60,645 bases of DNA, from contig JAFSUF010000018.1 in the NCBI GenBank assembly GCA_017445425.1, positions 1 through 60,645 of the forward strand, given 5' to 3'. Origin of the DNA: Bacteroidales bacterium. Its GTDB lineage: Bacteria; Bacteroidota; Bacteroidia; Bacteroidales; UBA932. The position numbers were made by a program, and so were the translations under genes. Below, one piece after another: positions 19,859 through 28,132 of this stretch. The notes beneath the pieces are model-generated. The model had not been told where the DNA came from. It saw only the letters and a program-made list of their open reading frames with translations, and made no database searches. Numbering within the stretch: position 1 is the first letter of the stretch; each line of letters opens with the position of its first letter.

Positions 19859-19931
19859 GTCTTGTAATTGTTTCGCAAATAATCGTATTTCGTTCTCAAT
19901 ATGTCAGGGACTTTGCGAAACAATCCAAGAC
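19859..19931. repeat. Long inverted repeat downstream of tRNA-Gln
   Basis: Arms GTCTTG..ATTGTTTCGCAAA (19859-19879) and TTTGCGAAACAAT.CAAGAC (19912-19931) pair almost completely around a loop of 32 bases. It is too long and without a U run for an ordinary terminator. It could be a processing signal, a small RNA or a mobile-element remnant. Confidence 0.6.
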
Positions 19932-19947
19932 ATACCCTATAACGTAA

Positions 19948-20007
19948 CCCCATCCCTAAATCCCTTCCCCCGGGGAAGGGACTTGCTATCGCCCTACGGG
20001 CTCCAAT
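19948..20007. repeat. Dispersed hairpin repeat, copy 1 (left of tRNA-Gln)
   Basis: The copy starts CCCCATCCCTAAA and contains a 10-bp perfect hairpin (TCCCTTCCCC at 19961-19970, GGGGAAGGGA at 19972-19981). It ends with GCCC-TA-CGGGC and CTCCAAT. Copy 2 lies at 20134-20230 in the same orientation, so the tRNA gene sits between direct copies. Confidence 0.7.
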
Positions 20008-20015
20008 GGAAGGTG

Positions 20016-20086
20016 TTGAGATACGAGGATTCGAACCTCGACAGACAGAACCAAAATCTGTAGTGCTACCATTACACCATATCTCA
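20016..20086 (-). tRNA. tRNA-Gln (anticodon TTG)
   Basis: The 71-base gene folds as a full cloverleaf on the minus strand. The acceptor stem is TGAGATA/TATCTCA (20080-20086 with 20017-20023) and the discriminator base A comes from 20016. The anticodon stem is ACAGA/TCTGT with loop TTTTGGT, giving anticodon TTG at 20052-20054. The T-arm is CGAGGTTCGAATCCTCG. CCA is not encoded. Confidence 0.96.
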
Positions 20087-20133
20087 GTGTCTTTCGCACG
20101 CTTCGCTTAGCGAAGCCATTGAGCTTATTATGA

Positions 20134-20230
20134 CCCCATCCCTAAATCCCTTCCCCCGGGAAACACCCCACCAAGCAAGCTTGTCGGGGGCCCCAGTCAG
20201 GGACTTTTTCCCACGCCCTTCGGGCTCTAA
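20134..20230. repeat. Dispersed hairpin repeat, copy 2 (right of tRNA-Gln) with a 39-base insert
   Basis: The copy shares CCCCATCCCTAAATCCC...CCCCCGGG with copy 1, then carries an extra stretch (about 20161-20199) rich in CCCC/GGGG and the palindrome CAAGCTTG. It resumes with GGGACTT and GCCC-TT-CGGGCTC. A separate 7-bp hairpin (GCTTCGC/GCGAAGC) lies just before it at 20100-20116. Confidence 0.65.
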
Positions 20231-20265
20231 TCGAAACACGGGGTTGAAAGGGGCATAAAGCGTTG

Positions 20266-20273
20266 CAAAGATA
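20266..20273 (-). promoter_or_regulatory. Candidate -7 element for tRNA-Gln
   Basis: TATCTTTG on the minus strand is an exact TAnnTTTG match and is the only clear one between tadA and the tRNA. It would give a leader of about 170 bases that includes repeat copy 2. Confidence 0.4.
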
Positions 20274-20332
20274 TAAACTTTTTAGTTCTAAAGAAATAGC
20301 CGTCGCAAAAACGTCTTTTTGGGCCGGGCCGG

Positions 20333-20767
20333 TTATTTGCGGCGGGCCTTGAAGAAGTCGGTCATGAGGGTGGAGCATTCGCTGGCCAGGACACCTTTGG
20401 TGACCTTGGTGCGGGGGTGCAGCAGGCTGGGGCTGAAAAGCGAGTATCCGCGTCTGGGGTCGTCGGCGCCATATACAATGCGGGGGATCTGTGCCCAGGA
20501 GAGCGCCGCCGCACACATCGGGCACGGCTCAACCGTGACATACAGCGTACAGTCGGCCAGGTACTTCCCTCCCAGATACTCCGTGGCCGCGGTAATCGCC
20601 TGCATCTCCGCGTGCGCCGTGGGGTCGTTCAGCGTCTCGGTGAGGTTGTGGGCGCGCGCAATCACCCGCCCCTTGCACACTACCACGGCCCCTATCGGTA
20701 TCTCATTCCTCTCCCCTGCCATACGCGCCTGCTCCAGCGCCATCTGCATATAGTAATTGTCATCCAT
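20333..20767 (-). CDS. tadA: tRNA-specific adenosine deaminase
   Basis: The start at ATG 20767 gives 144 residues; an in-frame TTG at 20776 lies inside the promoter element and is unlikely. The enzyme converts A34 to inosine in tRNA-Arg(ACG). Zinc and catalytic motifs are complete: HAE at 52-54 and PCPMC at 81-85, plus the basic C-terminal helix (STLMTDFFKARRK). It is adjacent to a tRNA gene but not co-functional with it. Its -7 element leaves almost no leader. Confidence 0.95.
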   Translation of the reverse strand: MDDNYYMQMALEQARMAGERNEIPIGAVVVCKGRVIARAHNLTETLNDPTAHAEMQAITAATEYLGGKYLADCTLYVTVEPCPMCAAALSWAQIPRIVYGADDPRRGYSLFSPSLLHPRTKVTKGVLASECSTLMTDFFKARRK

Positions 20768-20773
20768 ATTCAA

Positions 20774-20781
20774 CAAAGATA
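20774..20781 (-). promoter_or_regulatory. -7 element of tadA, almost leaderless
   Basis: TATCTTTG (exact TAnnTTTG) ends six bases before the tadA ATG, so transcription should begin at or within a few bases of the start codon. Confidence 0.5.
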
Positions 20782-20863
20782 TGTAAAAAGTGGAAATCCG
20801 GGCAGGCAGTTGTGCCTTTGGGCAGAACTTGTCAGGACAACAAAGAGACCACCCGTCCCCAGC

Positions 20864-20969
20864 GTGGCACCTCCACGGCTGATTATCAGCCTTTTACAAC
20901 ATGTCCCTTGCGTAAAAATGCGCAAGGGACATTGAGCAATGTGCTGATAGTCATCGGTGTAAGTGCCAC
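20864..20969. repeat. 106-bp palindromic repeat, copy 2
   Basis: It is bounded by GTGGCAC (20864-20870) and GTGCCAC (20963-20969), with a 12-bp perfect central stem (20901-20912 with 20921-20932). A second stem, GATTATCAGC/GCTGATAGTC, has one mismatch. Length and centre equal copy 1 at 1070-1175. Here it sits between the tadA promoter and the groEL terminator, so it does not terminate either gene directly. Confidence 0.75.
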
Positions 20970-21002
20970 GGCTGCGAATCATGGCAGAGATAGCCGTGTA
21001 AA

Positions 21003-21040
21003 CAAAAAGGGTTGCCCCGGAAAGGAACAACCCTTTTTTG
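21003..21040. terminator. Bidirectional terminator downstream of groEL
   Basis: CAAAAAGGGTTG (21003-21014) pairs with CAACCC followed by six T and G (21028-21040). A and T runs on both sides make it functional in either direction. It ends the groES-groEL transcript about 100 bases after the groEL stop. Together with the repeat at 20864 it accounts for the 369 bases between tadA and groEL. Confidence 0.8.
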
Positions 21041-21136
21041 TTGTCAGCAATCGTCGTCGGGCGATAGCGTAGGCTGCGCGGGTGGGGTGGCGCAATAGCC
21101 AGGCCGGAGCGCGGGCTTCGGGGGCTTGCCCCCGTG

Positions 21137-22780
<1,644 letters not shown>

Positions 22781-22787
22781 TTAAAGG

Positions 22788-23057
22788 TTATTCAATAACT
22801 GCAATGACATCGCTCTGACGCATGATCAGATAGTCTTTACCCTCGAAAGAAACTTCGCTGCCGGAGTATTTGCCGTACATTACCTTGTCGCCCGGCTTGA
22901 GCTCCATCGGCTCGTCTTTTTTGCCGCTGCCAACTGCGATAATGACACCCTGCTGGGGTTTTTCCTTTGCGGAATCGGGGATGAAAAGTCCGCTTGCGGT
23001 TTTGGTCTCGGCCTCTTGTGCTTCAACCAACACTCTGTCTGCTAATGGTTTAATCAT
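22788..23057 (-). CDS. groES: 10-kDa co-chaperonin GroES
   Basis: 89 residues, normal length, the heptameric lid of GroEL. The N-terminal [10 protein letters not shown] and the mobile-loop region ([20 protein letters not shown]) are typical. The first gene of groES-groEL. No CIRCE/HrcA site is visible upstream; instead there is a palindrome and a sigma-54-like sequence (see the regulatory entry). Confidence 0.97.
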   Translation of the reverse strand: MIKPLADRVLVEAQEAETKTASGLFIPDSAKEKPQQGVIIAVGSGKKDEPMELKPGDKVMYGKYSGSEVSFEGKDYLIMRQSDVIAVIE

Positions 23058-23099
23058 GATTTTAAATATTTTTATTGTTACAAATTTTCTGTTGCAGAT

Positions 23100-23166
23100 A
23101 GTCTGTTAGACAAAATGAGTGCCACCGCTCGCCAAATGACAAAATGTCATAAAGGTATCGGTGGCA
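23100..23166 (-). promoter_or_regulatory. groESL control region: sigma-54-like promoter and palindrome
   Basis: On the minus strand TGGCAC-N5-TTGT (23124 down to 23110) has the exact -24/-12 spacing of sigma-54 promoters and differs from consensus only at the last base of TTGC. It predicts a 5' leader of about 42 bases. Upstream is a perfect 15-base palindrome, ATGACA-AAA-TGTCAT (23136-23150). Both are enclosed by TGCCACCG/CGGTGGCA (23120-23127, 23159-23166). A weaker sigma-70-type alternative, TTTG-N22-AAAATTTG, overlaps the same area. Confidence 0.4.
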
Positions 23167-23200
23167 AACAGTATGTGCAGCAAGCGCGGCTGGAGGTGGG

Positions 23201-24592
23201 CTACGAGGCCATCGCCGCCTCCACCTCCTCCACCGTTATTGGGAGGCGCTTCTGCCCCAGCCTGCGGCAGCCGGAGGCGGTAATCAGAATATCGTCTTCC
23301 AGCCGGATCCCGCCAAAGTCGTAATAGCCCTCCAGCGCGGCGTAGTTGACAAAGTCGGTGAACTTGCCCTCCGCCTTCCACTGCTCTATCAGCGCGGGGA
23401 TGAAATAGATACCCGGCTCGTCCGTAATAACGTGGCCGGGGACCAGCTTGCGGGCCATGCGCAGCGAACCCAGCCCAAGCTGTTTTGCCCGTTCCTGGCC
23501 GGGGTCGTAGCCTACATAATTCTCACCGAGGTTTTCCATATCGTGTACGTCCAGACCCATGTTGTGCCCCAGGCCGTGCGGCATGAATAACCCCTGTACG
23601 CCCAGCGCAAGAGCCTCGTCTATGTCGCCCTTAACCAGGCCGACATTCTTGAGCCCCTGCAGCATCAGCCGGCTGGCGGCCAGATGCACCTCGCGGTAGG
23701 TGATGCCGGGGCGCGCCATCTCCGCCGCAAAAGAATTGGCGGTGGAGACGATGGTGTAAATATCCTTCTGGCGGCTGTCAAACTTGCCGCCGACCGGCAG
23801 CGTGCGGGTAAAGTCGCTGCAGTAATGGCTGGCAATCTCGGCTCCGGCGTCAATCACGCACAGTTTGCCGACCTCCAGCACCTTGTCGTGCAGGTGGTTA
23901 TGCAGTGTCTCCCCGTGTTGGGAGAGGATTGTTGGGAAAGATGTCATATACCCTCCGCTGATTACCACACCCTCCATGGCCCCTACCACCTCCTGCTCAA
24001 TCATGCCGGGCTTCATCAGCGTCATGGCGGTGTAATGCATAGCATAGCCCAGGTCGCAGGCGCGGTCGATCTCTGCAATCTCACAAGGCTCCTTTATCAG
24101 GCGCTGCGCCACGATGGCCTTTATAAGATCAACTCTTGCCCCGGAGTTCACGGCAGCGGGTTGCGTGCCAAGGATGTCGGACATCAGTATTAAATTGTCG
24201 GCGCGGTACTGCGGGATGTAATGCACCGTGCGGCCCTTTGCGAGGGCATCCGCCACAAAGGCGTTCAGGCGGGCAAACGGATAGGTCTTCCCCACCCCGA
24301 CCGAGGCTGCCTGGTCTGCGATGCTCTTCTGCGGACCCATCCATATAATGTCGTCTATGTCCACATCGTCGCCAAATATAATCTCACCGCCGCTATCAAT
24401 GTCGATGGCCGCGGCAAGGTGAGGCAAATCCAGCCCGAAATAATACAGGAAGGTGCTGTCCTGCCGGAAGATATAAGTATTGTCGGGATAGTTACACGGA
24501 GATTCGTTGTTACCCAGGAAAACAAGAATGCCGCTCTCTATGCTGCTTGCGAGCTTTTTGCGGCGTGCGATATAAGTTTCTTTGCTGAACAT
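23201..24592 (-). CDS. Xaa-Pro aminopeptidase (M24B family)
   Basis: A 463-residue aminopeptidase P-type metallopeptidase that removes N-terminal residues next to proline. The N-terminal creatinase-like domain (about 1-170) includes FLYYFGLDLPH. The pita-bread catalytic domain (about 175-460) carries the dimetal ligands: VIDAGAEIASHYCSDFTRT (Asp, Asp), FMPHGLGHNMGLDVHD (His), VITDEPGIYF (Glu) and GGIRLEDDILIT (Glu). Length and motifs are typical. It is divergent from ispE with overlapping promoters. Confidence 0.92.
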   Translation of the reverse strand: MFSKETYIARRKKLASSIESGILVFLGNNESPCNYPDNTYIFRQDSTFLYYFGLDLPHLAAAIDIDSGGEIIFGDDVDIDDIIWMGPQKSIADQAASVGVGKTYPFARLNAFVADALAKGRTVHYIPQYRADNLILMSDILGTQPAAVNSGARVDLIKAIVAQRLIKEPCEIAEIDRACDLGYAMHYTAMTLMKPGMIEQEVVGAMEGVVISGGYMTSFPTILSQHGETLHNHLHDKVLEVGKLCVIDAGAEIASHYCSDFTRTLPVGGKFDSRQKDIYTIVSTANSFAAEMARPGITYREVHLAASRLMLQGLKNVGLVKGDIDEALALGVQGLFMPHGLGHNMGLDVHDMENLGENYVGYDPGQERAKQLGLGSLRMARKLVPGHVITDEPGIYFIPALIEQWKAEGKFTDFVNYAALEGYYDFGGIRLEDDILITASGCRRLGQKRLPITVEEVEAAMAS

Positions 24593-24612
24593 GGCGTTTT
24601 AGAAAATATACC

Positions 24613-24629
24613 CAAATATATTAAATTTG
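24613..24629. promoter_or_regulatory. Overlapping divergent -7 elements of the aminopeptidase and ispE genes
   Basis: Minus strand TATATTTG (24620 to 24613) lies 20 bases before the aminopeptidase ATG. Plus strand TAAATTTG (24622-24629) lies 16 bases before the ispE ATG. Both match TAnnTTTG exactly and are only one base apart, so the two promoters must compete for RNA polymerase. Confidence 0.6.
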
Positions 24630-24645
24630 TAGCAGAAACCAGAGT

Positions 24646-25545
24646 ATGATACTTACCCCTAACGCCAAGATAAACGTAGGACTGGATGTGGTTCGCAAAC
24701 GCCCGGACGGCTATCACGATATTGAGACGCTGTTTGTGCCGGTGCCCGGGTTACGCGATGTACTGGAGGTTGTTAAAGCCGATGAGGCAGGCATGACCTG
24801 CTACGGCACTCCTTGCGATGTGCCTGTTGAAAAAAACCTCTGTTTCAAGGCGTTCCGGCTGATGCAGAAGAATTACGGCATCAGCGATGTTCATATATAT
24901 TTATATAAAAATATACCGATGGGGGCTGGTCTCGGGGGTGGAAGCAGCGATGCGGCGTTCACACTGATTGCTCTAAATGAAGTGTTCTTGCTTGGCCTGT
25001 CGCAGGAACGGCTTGCTGAGATTGCAGCAGAACTTGGCAGCGACTGCCCGTTCTTTATCTATAACCGCCCTATGTTTGCCGGCGGACGTGGAGAAATCCT
25101 GGAACCCTTCGAAATTGATCTCTCCCACTATCGCATAGAAGTAGTTACACCGGGTATCCACATCTCAACGGCGGATGCTTATAAAGGCGTAGATGCAATA
25201 AAGGGTTTTGGGGACGCAGTTGCGACCGGAGCACAAAGCGAAGAACAAGTTCGCATAGGGAACATGCACGAAGAGTCGACTGGCCCGGAGCGAAGTTTGG
25301 TCGGAGCCATTTGCGCCGGGCAGAAGAATATCGCCAGTAGCTCAATATACCAGTCAATCCTTAAGTTAAGACTTTCTCAAGGTATATTGAACTGGCGCGA
25401 GAATGTCGTAAATGACTTCGAAGCCTACGCCTTTGCCAAATATCCGATTCTCGCGGATTTTAAAAACGACCTCTATTCTCGCGGTGCAATCTACGCTTCC
25501 ATGACCGGCAGCGGCAGCGCCCTCTACGGAATTTTTCCAAAATAG
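24646..25545 (+). CDS. ispE: 4-diphosphocytidyl-2-C-methyl-D-erythritol kinase
   Basis: The 299-residue GHMP kinase of the MEP isoprenoid pathway. Motifs: NAKINVGLDV (7-16, with Lys8), the ATP loop PMGAGLGGGSSDAA (91-104), and the C-terminal MTGSGSALYGIF (286-297). The protein is longer than usual by roughly 40 residues. The extra part lies between TADAYKGVDA (about 175-184) and NDFEAYAF (256-263); it is hydrophilic (GAQSEEQVRIGNMHEES) and has no family counterpart I recognise. It is in frame and away from catalytic motifs, so the enzyme is probably active. Confidence 0.93.
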   Translation: MILTPNAKINVGLDVVRKRPDGYHDIETLFVPVPGLRDVLEVVKADEAGMTCYGTPCDVPVEKNLCFKAFRLMQKNYGISDVHIYLYKNIPMGAGLGGGSSDAAFTLIALNEVFLLGLSQERLAEIAAELGSDCPFFIYNRPMFAGGRGEILEPFEIDLSHYRIEVVTPGIHISTADAYKGVDAIKGFGDAVATGAQSEEQVRIGNMHEESTGPERSLVGAICAGQKNIASSSIYQSILKLRLSQGILNWRENVVNDFEAYAFAKYPILADFKNDLYSRGAIYASMTGSGSALYGIFPK

Positions 25546-25560
25546 ACTTCTATACTAATA

Positions 25561-25597
25561 TTCTATATTTATAGAAAACAATATTTCTATATTTATA
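25561..25597. repeat. AT-rich direct repeats upstream of parA
   Basis: TTCTATATTTATA occurs exactly twice, at 25561-25573 and 25585-25597, with a 24-base period. Immediately before the parA promoter, they are candidate binding sites for the partner RHH protein (operator or centromere). Confidence 0.5.
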
Positions 25598-25598
25598 T

Positions 25599-25629
25599 TT
25601 TGACATAAATATATTTTTATGTATATTTG
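25599..25629 (+). promoter_or_regulatory. Promoter of the parA-RHH cassette
   Basis: TTTG (25599-25602), 19 bases, then TATATTTG (25622-25629) is a perfect match to the Bacteroidetes -33/-7 promoter. It lies 24 bases before the parA ATG at 25654. Confidence 0.75.
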
Positions 25630-25653
25630 TGTAACTATTTGAGATATAGAAAT

Positions 25654-26427
25654 ATGGGAAAGATTGTATGTTTTGCAAACAACAAAGGTGGCGTTGGTAA
25701 AACGACTACCGCTGTGGCCCTGGGATATGCTTGGGCCCGTATGGGAAAGAAGGTTTTGTTCGTGGATTTGGATTCGCAGGCCAACCTGACGGCAATGGTT
25801 AGTCCCCTCGCCCCGGACGAGCACGAAGCTAGTATCCGGGATGCTTTTTTGGATAAGAATCAGTTTAAAATTGAGCACGCAGCAGATCATGTGGATCTGG
25901 TTCCGTCGGAGCTTTCGCTCTCTAATTTTGACCGCGACACAGCTTCCGTAACGGGTCGCGAATATTTGCTGCTTGACTTGCTTAAACCCGTGAAGAATAA
26001 ATACGACTTTATAATAATAGATTGTCCGCCGGCGCTTGGTCTTATAACCTATAATGCACTTATAGCATCAGACAATCTAGTAATGGTAGCAACTCCTGAT
26101 GGCTTGGCTTACCAGGGTATGGTAATGGTCGCCAATCTTTACGCAGATGTTAAGTCTAATCCACGTCTGAATCCAGATTTGAATCTCGCAGGTGTAATCA
26201 TATCAAAATACGAGAGGAATAAGCTCAGCGTTATGTATGTAGAAAAGATCAGATCGGAGATGGGGGATGCCTTTATAGAGCCGGTCCTCAGCAAGGCGAC
26301 AAAGATTGCGCAAGCAGGCTCTTTTAATCAGAACATATATGATTATGACCCTTCAGGAAAGGTTACCAAGCAGTATCTCGAGATTGCAAAAATCCTAGGC
26401 AAACGCATATTTGAGCGCAAATTATAG
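25654..26427 (+). CDS. ParA family ATPase
   Basis: The start at ATG 25654 gives 257 residues; an upstream TTG at 25627 falls inside the -7 element. It is a Walker-type partition ATPase. The deviant Walker A is NKGGVGKTTT (10-19), with LFVDLDSQANLTAM near 36-49 and Walker B-like DFIIIDCPPALGLITYNAL near 115-133. It moves DNA or protein cargo over the nucleoid by ATP-driven dimerisation. A small ribbon-helix-helix gene follows where a ParB would be, the plasmid-type (type Ib) arrangement. No ParB or parS of chromosomal type is present. This cassette and its AT-rich surroundings suggest acquisition from a plasmid or integrative element. Confidence 0.9.
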   Translation: MGKIVCFANNKGGVGKTTTAVALGYAWARMGKKVLFVDLDSQANLTAMVSPLAPDEHEASIRDAFLDKNQFKIEHAADHVDLVPSELSLSNFDRDTASVTGREYLLLDLLKPVKNKYDFIIIDCPPALGLITYNALIASDNLVMVATPDGLAYQGMVMVANLYADVKSNPRLNPDLNLAGVIISKYERNKLSVMYVEKIRSEMGDAFIEPVLSKATKIAQAGSFNQNIYDYDPSGKVTKQYLEIAKILGKRIFERKL

Positions 26428-26457
26428 AAATATATAAAAATAGTATCATATAAAAAC

Positions 26458-26793
26458 ATAAAAATATATTTATAGATATGGCAAAGAAATCAGATCCGTT
26501 TGACAAGTTCCGGGAGGCGACACTGGGGTCGTCATCCAGTTTAAGCGGTGCTTTAGGTAACGCTACTTTGCGAACAACGAAGCCTGCAGGCGTTGAGGTT
26601 TCCGCACCTTCAACTGTGAAGGTGTCAAAGAATGCCAACCGGAAGCTTGTGAGTTTTCATATTGATAATGCTATGTTTCTCCGCCTGGGTCAACTCAAGT
26701 TTGAGACCGGCTCAAAGTATGACGAGCTTTATAATGAAGCGATAGAAGACCTCCTCAAAAAGTATCATAAACTATAAAAATATATTTATAGAT
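26458..26793. repeat. 20-bp perfect direct repeat flanking the RHH gene
   Basis: The sequence ATAAAAATATATTTATAGAT is present at 26458-26477, ending just before the RHH start codon, and again at 26774-26793, just after its stop. Related AT-rich words occur before parA. It is either a centromere/operator or a duplication scar. Confidence 0.6.
26478..26777 (+). CDS. Ribbon-helix-helix DNA-binding protein, ParA partner
   Basis: The 99-residue protein has a disordered Ser/Thr/Ala-rich N-terminal half and a C-terminal RHH-like fold: one strand (KLVSFHID, about 55-62) and two helices (AMFLRLGQLKFETGSK and YDELYNEAIEDLLKKYHK). This is the layout of ParG/Omega-type centromere-binding proteins that pair with ParA, the N-terminal tail usually contacting the ATPase. 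It is 50 bases downstream of parA. Function is inferred from fold and position. A relic of a paralogue lies at 29163-29216. Confidence 0.7.
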   Translation: MAKKSDPFDKFREATLGSSSSLSGALGNATLRTTKPAGVEVSAPSTVKVSKNANRKLVSFHIDNAMFLRLGQLKFETGSKYDELYNEAIEDLLKKYHKL

Positions 26794-26852
26794 TTATAGA
26801 AAAATATTTTTATAAGTTCCAGATAATCAACATTTAAATAAATACTATAGAT

Positions 26853-28115
26853 ATGAAGTACGTTAAATTACTGTGCGCAATTGCCGTCTGCACAATCCTT
26901 TCCCTTGCCTGCAGCTGTGCCAAGCCCACCCCGGTCACCCCTGGTGATAAGGACGACCCTGCGCCCCCAGTTAATCAGAAAGAATATGTAGAAGCTGACG
27001 AGATGCCTGTACTGGCGTGGTACAGCATTCCCCCCGAGTATGCAACTCTTGATCGTTACAAAGAGCTCAGGAACGCAGGCTTTACGATAAACTTCTCCCA
27101 TATTTATTCTCTCACGGATGCGATCCAGTCTCTCGACCTGGCGCAGCAGGCAGGGGTCAAGGTGATGTTTATGTGCGGAGACTCTTTCCGGACTGAAACA
27201 GAGCGCATAATTAATACAGTAAAAGACCATCCCGCCCTCTACGGCTATTTCCTGCGGGACGAGCCGATGAATGCCGACCTGCCCGACCTTGGCGAGTGGG
27301 CCGCACGCGTGCGGGCCGCAGATTCCAGTCACCCCGTGTACCTCAACCTCAACCCCACATATGTGAGCGAAGAGGCCCTCGGCTCCTCCTATGAAGAGCA
27401 CGTAAAGCTGTTTATAGAGACTGTTCACCCCACACTGCTCTCTTTTGACAACTATCCTGTCCTGCAGAACGGTAGCGTCCGCAACGACTGGTGGTATAAT
27501 CTGGAGGTCATTTCAAAGGCTGCCAGGGAGGCCGGAATACCTTTCTGGGCTTTCGCGCTCTCCACGGCGCACTATCCCTATCCCGTCGCCACCCAGGCTT
27601 CACTGCGTCTGCAACTCTATACCGACCTTGCTTACGGAGCACAGTGTCTGCAATATTTCACCTATTGGTGTCCAACCCCCGGCACGTGGGATTTTCACGA
27701 CGCACCCATTGCGGAGGATGGTACAAAAACAGCTGTTTACGACCTTGTAAAGGCGATGAACAAAGAGATCCAGGCCCGCGCCGGAATATTTGTAGGGTGT
27801 AAGGTAAATATGGTATATCACACCGGCAATGAGCTGCCCTACGGTGTGACAGAACTCCCCGGCCAGCTTCCGGAGCCGCTGAAGAGCCTCAATACCAATG
27901 GAGGAGGAGCTTTGGTATCATTCTTAGAGAAAGGTGATTACCAATATGTTATGCTGGTGAACCATTCGCACCTGCTCGAATTCGATTACAGCATCTCATT
28001 TACAAAAGATGTAGCCCAGGTTTATGCCGACGGCTCCATTGTCAATATCCCCGGCCGCAACGCCAAGCGTCACCTCGATGCGGGCGACTGCGCCATCTTC
28101 CGGCTGAAGAAATAG
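26853..28115 (+). CDS. Glycoside-hydrolase-like lipoprotein
   Basis: The 420-residue protein has a lipoprotein-type signal (TILSLACSC; Cys20 or Cys22) and a Pro/Asp-rich linker to about residue 45. A TIM-barrel-like domain follows (about 50-325), then a small beta domain (about 335-420). In the barrel, YGYFLRDEP (about 130-138) carries a candidate acid/base Glu and TLLSFDNYP and FWAFALS mark later strands, as in clan GH-A relatives. I cannot name the GH family or substrate. It was probably acquired together with or next to the par cassette; its GC content is higher than that of the parA genes. Confidence 0.55.
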   Translation: MKYVKLLCAIAVCTILSLACSCAKPTPVTPGDKDDPAPPVNQKEYVEADEMPVLAWYSIPPEYATLDRYKELRNAGFTINFSHIYSLTDAIQSLDLAQQAGVKVMFMCGDSFRTETERIINTVKDHPALYGYFLRDEPMNADLPDLGEWAARVRAADSSHPVYLNLNPTYVSEEALGSSYEEHVKLFIETVHPTLLSFDNYPVLQNGSVRNDWWYNLEVISKAAREAGIPFWAFALSTAHYPYPVATQASLRLQLYTDLAYGAQCLQYFTYWCPTPGTWDFHDAPIAEDGTKTAVYDLVKAMNKEIQARAGIFVGCKVNMVYHTGNELPYGVTELPGQLPEPLKSLNTNGGGALVSFLEKGDYQYVMLVNHSHLLEFDYSISFTKDVAQVYADGSIVNIPGRNAKRHLDAGDCAIFRLKK

Positions 28116-28132
28116 CCGTCCGGCAAGAGTTT

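Larger units (their letters stand above)
19712..20015. other. Non-coding stretch with two stem-loops and one copy of a dispersed repeat
   Basis: No convincing ORF. It holds a stem-loop at 19787-19822 (CTGCCG/CGGCAG outer stem, TGGTA/TACCA inner stem). It also holds a long inverted repeat at 19859-19879 and 19912-19931, complementary over about 20 positions with one unpaired base and a 32-base loop. The first copy of the CCCCATCCCTAAATCCC repeat (19948-20007) completes it. On the minus strand these follow tRNA-Gln and precede the phosphopantetheinyl transferase gene. Confidence 0.6.

Noticed and set aside
23058-23200. CIRCE element before groES
   Set aside because: No TTAGCACTC-N9-GAGTGCTAA sequence is present; only an isolated GAGTGCCA resembles half of it.
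25654-26777. Chromosomal ParAB-parS system
   Set aside because: The partner is a 99-residue RHH protein, not a ParB with HTH and CTP-binding domains, and no parS consensus was seen.
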